The notes beneath the pieces were generated by a model. That model saw nothing but the letters and a program-made list of their open reading frames with translations. It was not told where the DNA came from and did no database searches. Of a stretch of DNA of 19,984 nt, positions 16,029-19,984 are shown one piece after another. The translations under genes and the position numbers were made by a program. This DNA comes from UBA8437 sp003445035 (GTDB taxonomy: Bacteria > Planctomycetota > Planctomycetia > Planctomycetales > Planctomycetaceae): NCBI GenBank assembly GCA_937901285.1, contig CALCHI010000289.1, forward strand, positions 1 through 19,984, written 5' to 3'. Positions within the stretch are counted from its first letter, which is position 1, and each line of letters starts with the position of its first letter.

Positions 16029-16051
16029 TTCAAGGGGTCCCGCACTATCAT
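16022..16051 (+). promoter_or_regulatory. Possible promoter for the PEGA lipoprotein gene
   Basis: TTGCCG (16022-16027), an 18-base spacer and TATCAT (16046-16051). Transcription would begin near 16058, leaving about 27 bases before the GTG at 16085. This supports that start over the earlier in-frame codon at 16022. Confidence 0.5.
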
Positions 16052-16084
16052 CCCGCCCCGCCCAGACACGCTGGAGCCCGGCCC

Positions 16085-16495
16085 GTGACGCCGTTCTGCC
16101 GAAATATCCTGCTGCTTGCCTCGCTGGCAATCGTCGCCTCATCCGGATGCGTTCACCGCCGGTTGACGATCCGCAGCCAGCCGACCGGCGCCCAGGTGTT
16201 TGTTGACGGCAAGGAAGCCGGGTTCACCCCGACGGCGGTCGACTTCACCTACTACGCCACCCGTGAGGTCCGGCTGGTCAAGCCGGGTTTCGAGACGCAG
16301 ACGTTCAAGGTCCCCCTGGCACCGCCGTGGTACCAACTGCCTCCTCTCGACTTCTTCTCCGACAATCTTTCGCCCGGCAGCGTCTCGGATCGTCGCGAGA
16401 TGAGATTCACGCTGCAGCCGCAGGTGGTCGTTCCTCAGAACGAGCTCATCGACCGCGCCAACTCGCTGCGGAACGAGGCAAGGATCGGGAACTGA
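16085..16495 (+). CDS. PEGA-domain lipoprotein
   Basis: The 136-residue product begins at a GTG with GGAG eight bases upstream. A hydrophobic signal (about 7-18) ends at 'ASSGC', placing the likely lipidated cysteine at C22, although Ser at -3 makes this lipobox weaker than the consensus. Residues 25-70 match the PEGA domain: 'IRSQPTGAQVFVDGKEAG' followed by 'TP' and 'VRLVKPGFETQ'. PEGA domains are small beta folds common on exported proteins, thought to mediate surface or polymer binding. The C-terminal 65 residues are not recognised. It is transcribed divergently from the kinase operon and ends one base from the stop of the convergent MCE gene. Confidence 0.85.
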   Translation: MTPFCRNILLLASLAIVASSGCVHRRLTIRSQPTGAQVFVDGKEAGFTPTAVDFTYYATREVRLVKPGFETQTFKVPLAPPWYQLPPLDFFSDNLSPGSVSDRREMRFTLQPQVVVPQNELIDRANSLRNEARIGN

Positions 16496-16496
16496 C

Positions 16497-17621
16497 TCAC
16501 CGCTTCGGTCGCGTCGGCGACTGTGCTGAGCGGGGCACTTCCTTCACCCCGGCACTGCCCTTCAACACCCCCCCTACGCCAAGCAACTCGGGGTGACGCG
16601 CCACCTTGTCACTGAAGATCCTCAGGTCGCGGATGACCGGCTCGAGGTTCTTCAGCAACACCGACAGCGAACTGGCCGACCCGTTGAGGTTGCGATACAG
16701 GGCAGGGTCACGGGCCAGGCGAGTCAGCGACCCGTCGGGAGTGTTGATCGTCCGGGAGAACCGTGCCAGGTCGGTGGTGAGCAATTCAAGATTGCCGAGA
16801 GTCTTGTCAAGCCGTCCGACAATCGATCCGCCTCGCCTCGCGAGTGGATCGGTCACCCCCTGGAGGTTCTCGAGATTCGTGTTCACCGTCAGCACGGTCT
16901 TGCGGACCGTACGCAAGGTCAATTCGGTTTCGCCGACCAATCGTGGCAACGCATCGAGCGACCGACGAAGATTCTGCTGCTGCTTCGGATCGCCAAGAAC
17001 CTGGTTGGCGTTGGAGAACAGGTCATTGGCCGTGGACATCGTCCGCGAGAACTGCTGGAGCGCTTCGGCCGACTGACTGACGGCCCGCTCCAACTCGCCC
17101 CGCCGTCCCCCAACCAGGCCGTTGATGTTCTTGGCCACCTCCGACCACTGGCCGCTGGTCTCCTCGAACGAGGCCATCGTGTGGCGGAGTTGTTCGTCGA
17201 GCTTCGCCACCATCTGCAGGGGATCGACCGGGAGGTCGCCGTCAAGCCGGTCACCGGTGCGGACCGGCCTCCCCCGCCCGCCGGCGGTGAACTCCACCGT
17301 CGTGTCTCCAAACAGCGACTGAACCAGGCGTGGCCGCGCATCGGTGCGGATGTCGAATTTCGGTTCGAGGTCCACGATCACCCGTGCCCCACCCCGCTTG
17401 CGATCGATCGACACGTTTCGGACCGAACCAATCGTCACTCCGTTCATCTCGACAGGCCCACCCGGCTGCACGCCCGCAGCCGAACTGAAATGCACCGCCA
17501 CGGTGACCGGTTTCCGCCAGAACGCTCCGAATTCGCCGAACTGGAAGATCATCACCGCGGCACAGACGCCGGCGATGATCACCACCAGTCCAACCCGAAA
17601 CTGCAGCTGTCGCTCGGTCAT
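16497..17621 (-). CDS. mlaD: MCE/MlaD-family lipid transport substrate-binding protein
   Basis: The 374-residue protein has an N-terminal membrane span (about 9-27) and then an MCE domain at about 39-115 ('FSSAAGVQPGGPVEMNGV' and 'LFGDTTVEFTAG'). A long, mostly helical tail rich in Gln, Asn and Leu follows, of the kind that forms a barrel or tunnel in larger MCE proteins. MlaD hexamers gate phospholipid movement between the inner and outer membranes in the periplasm. The ATG at 17621 overlaps the stop of the ATPase gene (ATGA), so it is preferred over the GTG at 17639. The last residues are Pro/Arg/Lys-rich. No periplasmic MlaC or STAS-type MlaB is encoded nearby. Confidence 0.9.
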   Translation of the reverse strand: MTERQLQFRVGLVVIIAGVCAAVMIFQFGEFGAFWRKPVTVAVHFSSAAGVQPGGPVEMNGVTIGSVRNVSIDRKRGGARVIVDLEPKFDIRTDARPRLVQSLFGDTTVEFTAGGRGRPVRTGDRLDGDLPVDPLQMVAKLDEQLRHTMASFEETSGQWSEVAKNINGLVGGRRGELERAVSQSAEALQQFSRTMSTANDLFSNANQVLGDPKQQQNLRRSLDALPRLVGETELTLRTVRKTVLTVNTNLENLQGVTDPLARRGGSIVGRLDKTLGNLELLTTDLARFSRTINTPDGSLTRLARDPALYRNLNGSASSLSVLLKNLEPVIRDLRIFSDKVARHPELLGVGGVLKGSAGVKEVPRSAQSPTRPKR

Positions 17622-18445
17622 CCCGCTTCCCTTTCCCACGACGCGTCACCGCCTTGCATGAAGGCCGCCACCCGCAAGTCATTCGACGCAAAGGCCTCGG
17701 CAACGGTCCCCGAGAAGATGGCCTGTGGTTCGTCGGGAGCCAGTCGAGAGACCGGCTCGAGCATCACCACCCGGTCGGCCACGGCCCGCACCGTCGAGAG
17801 ATCATGTGTCACGACGACACTGGTCACCGAACGACGCCGGCGAACCTGGCAGATCAGGCGGTTGATCACGCCGGTCATCACCGGGTCGAGTCCGGTGGTC
17901 GGTTCGTCGTAGAGCATCACCGCCGGCTCCAGTGCCAGTGCACGGGCCAACGCCACCCGCTTCCGCATTCCGCCCGAGAGTTCGGCCGGCTTCTTCGAAC
18001 AAATCTCGGCCTCCAGGCCCACTTCTTCCAGACGCTCGACCACCACCGCCCGGATGTCCGCCTCGCTCCGGCCTCCGGACTCCCGCAAACCGTAAGCGAC
18101 GTTCTCGAACACATCAAAACTGTCGAACAGGGCCGAGTTCTGGAACAGGTATCCGAACCGCAGGCGATGACGATCCCGTTCGGCCCGGGACAGCCCGGCC
18201 ACGTGGTGCCCCTCCCAGTGCACTTCACCGGAAGTCGCATCCAGCAGCGAGATCATCAACTTCAACGTGACGCTTTTCCCGCAACCACTCTCGCCAATCA
18301 CCACCAGCGTCTCTCCACTGCGGACGCTCAGCGTCAGGTTCCGCAACACTTGCTGGCTCCCAAATCGACGTCCGACATCGCGCAACGACACCGGTTCGAT
18401 GACCGTCGGTGAGCCTGGATCTGGGTTCAAGTCGGGAGTCGACAC
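17618..18445 (-). CDS. mlaF: ABC transporter ATP-binding protein, MlaF-like
   Basis: The 275-residue ATPase shows Walker A 'GESGCGKS' (51-58), Q-loop Q102 in 'LFQNSALFDS', signature 'LSGGM' (156-160), Walker B 'VMLYDEPTTGLDP' (D180, E181) and the H-loop 'VVTHD' (H214). 'LFQNSALFDSFDVFENV' and 'LSGGMRKRVALARAL' are typical of the MlaF/Ttg2A/Mkl group. It powers lipid transport with MlaE. The start is a GTG with no clear Shine-Dalgarno, 39 bases after the MlaE stop. The N-terminal 19 residues are Pro/Asp-rich and precede the ABC core. Its end overlaps the mlaD start. Confidence 0.95.
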   Translation of the reverse strand: MSTPDLNPDPGSPTVIEPVSLRDVGRRFGSQQVLRNLTLSVRSGETLVVIGESGCGKSVTLKLMISLLDATSGEVHWEGHHVAGLSRAERDRHRLRFGYLFQNSALFDSFDVFENVAYGLRESGGRSEADIRAVVVERLEEVGLEAEICSKKPAELSGGMRKRVALARALALEPAVMLYDEPTTGLDPVMTGVINRLICQVRRRRSVTSVVVTHDLSTVRAVADRVVMLEPVSRLAPDEPQAIFSGTVAEAFASNDLRVAAFMQGGDASWEREAG

Positions 18446-18484
18446 CAGGTGATTCTTATGGAAAACGGTCGGGGTGGCCGGCGT

Positions 18485-19324
<840 letters not shown>

Positions 19325-19424
19325 CGGGCGAACTCGAAACGGCTGCGGGCGGCGGAAAGGTAGTCCATTGAACCAACCGGGGCGAGACCAGATCCGGATC
19401 GCTGGCGATGGCCGCTTGCTTTCC

Positions 19425-19449
19425 GTACCGACCATCGTGGTGGTACAAT
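19425..19449 (+). promoter_or_regulatory. Possible extended -10 promoter with dyad for the LRR gene
   Basis: TGGTACAAT (19441-19449) is an extended -10 whose hexamer matches consensus at five of six. The -35 is poor (TTTCCG at 19420). The imperfect inverted repeat GTACCGACC (19425-19433) and GGTGGTAC (19439-19446) overlaps the -10 and could be an operator. The leader to the ATG at 19538 is about 80 bases. Confidence 0.35.
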
Positions 19450-19537
19450 CCAACGCGTCGTCGCGAGCCATGGCCGCTCGTGTACGAACTATGGAAATAC
19501 CACAAACATCTTCGGGATGATCGCGAAGGAGACTGGC

Positions 19538-19984
19538 ATGCGGAGCTTGATCGCACTCTTGACACTGGCACTTTTGGCTGGCGGACCGCTGGCTGCCGTG
19601 GCCCAGGACGCCAAGAAGGACGCCAAGAAGGCTGACAAGAAAGCCGAAAAGAAAGCCGAAAAGAAAACCGAGAAGAAGGAAAAGGCTCCGCCGAAGGTCG
19701 TGCTCAGTGCCGCCGAAAAGGCCGCTGTCGCCGCCATCAAGAAGCTGGGCGGCTCGGTGCTCGAGGTCGCTCAGAACGACGGCCGTCTCGACGTCGCCTA
19801 CCACCTGGCTGACGGCAAGATCGGTGACAAGCAGCTCGAACCTCTCAAGAAGATCAAGCACATCCACTCGCTGAACCTGCGGGGGACCGAGGTGACCGAC
19901 GCGGGCCTGGCGGCGATCGCCGGCCTGGGCAGCCTCGAACGACTGCATCTCGAGAAGACCAAGGTCACCGATGCCGGCCTGGCC
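19538..19984 (+). CDS. Secreted leucine-rich-repeat protein, 3'-truncated by the window edge
   Basis: The frame is open from the ATG at 19538 to the end of the window (149 codons). AAGGAG at 19526-19531 lies six bases upstream. A signal peptide covers about residues 1-22 ('LIALLTLALLAGGPLAAVAQ'), followed by a Lys/Ala/Glu repeat region (about 24-50, built on 'DAKK' and 'AEKK' units). A short alpha/beta stretch leads into leucine-rich repeats with the planctomycete-style 'L..L.L.GTEVTDAGL' spacing, repeated as 'L.L.KTKVTDAGL' before the sequence runs out. The protein is probably exported. The basic linker could bind anionic polymers, though this is only suggested by charge. It is divergent from the mla operon. 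Confidence 0.88.
   Translation, partial: MRSLIALLTLALLAGGPLAAVAQDAKKDAKKADKKAEKKAEKKTEKKEKAPPKVVLSAAEKAAVAAIKKLGGSVLEVAQNDGRLDVAYHLADGKIGDKQLEPLKKIKHIHSLNLRGTEVTDAGLAAIAGLGSLERLHLEKTKVTDAGLA

Noticed and set aside
16022..16084. Earlier start for the PEGA lipoprotein
   Set aside because: The codon at 16022 coincides with a likely -35, and starting at 16085 gives a normal lipoprotein signal peptide with an upstream GGAG.
12928..16088. Long open frames antisense to the response regulator and histidine kinase (up to 641 codons)
   Set aside because: They mirror the codon bias of strongly supported genes on the other strand, have no recognisable domains and are rich in Arg, Pro, His and Gln. This is the usual shadow pattern in GC-rich DNA.
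15921..16142. Upstream extension of the histidine kinase frame
   Set aside because: The AAGGAGGT site just before 15920 and the position of the first membrane span fix the start; the extension would run through both divergent promoters.
16593..17912. 439-codon frame opposite mlaD and mlaF
   Set aside because: No domain, biased composition, and fully opposite a well-supported operon.
19391..19400. GATCCGGATC palindrome
   Set aside because: A 10-base palindrome is not rare in sequence of this composition and has no supporting context.
19325..19948. N-terminal extension of the MlaE frame by over 200 residues
   Set aside because: The extension runs antisense through the secreted LRR gene, and MlaE homology begins just after the ATG at 19324.

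Overview
The window is high-GC and gene-dense and looks like a chromosomal piece from a planctomycete. The main pointers are a protein with two duplicated planctomycete-type cytochrome c domains, an exported leucine-rich-repeat protein with 'VTDAGL' repeats, an FG-GAP/VCBS protein paired with a TPR protein, and an envelope with Gram-negative lipid-transport (Mla/MCE) genes. The assignment rests on gene content only. I saw no rRNA, tRNA, CRISPR array, insertion sequence or prophage gene.

Layout. 1-2.2 kb (+): end of an FG-GAP repeat protein, translationally coupled to a membrane-anchored TPR protein. 2.2-7.8 kb (-): dtd, a metallophosphoesterase-fold protein lacking its first metal motif, a radical SAM protein coupled to it by a GTGA overlap, thiO (glycine oxidase), and a large secreted di-cytochrome with a degenerate peptidase-like C-terminus. 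8.0-8.9 kb (+): a LarE-type sulfur transferase. 8.9-10.2 kb (-): glyA. 10.4-11.7 kb (+): an unusual BRCT-MerR-TPR fusion. 11.7-15.9 kb (-): a likely operon of histidine kinase, sigma-54 response regulator, PIG-L deacetylase and a small membrane protein. 16.0-16.5 kb (+): a PEGA lipoprotein. 16.5-19.3 kb (-): an MlaE-MlaF-MlaD lipid transport operon. 19.5 kb to the end (+): start of a secreted leucine-rich-repeat protein.

How genes work together. Clear units are MlaEFD (ATGA overlap between mlaF and mlaD), the kinase/regulator pair with its two downstream genes, and the radical SAM/phosphoesterase pair. glyA and thiO both act in glycine metabolism but are not adjacent. Four convergent gene pairs end within -3 to +9 bases of each other, leaving no room for conventional terminators. 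Four intergenic regions hold recognisable sigma70-like promoters, several with 18-bp spacers. The divergent kinase/lipoprotein promoters sit inside a perfect 9-bp inverted repeat centred three helical turns apart.

The best candidates for undescribed biology are the BRCT-MerR-TPR protein, the radical SAM protein with its degenerate phosphoesterase partner, and the cytochrome with a dead-looking metallopeptidase domain. No stretch longer than 300 bases lacks a gene; the longest gap is 235 bases (7826-8060).
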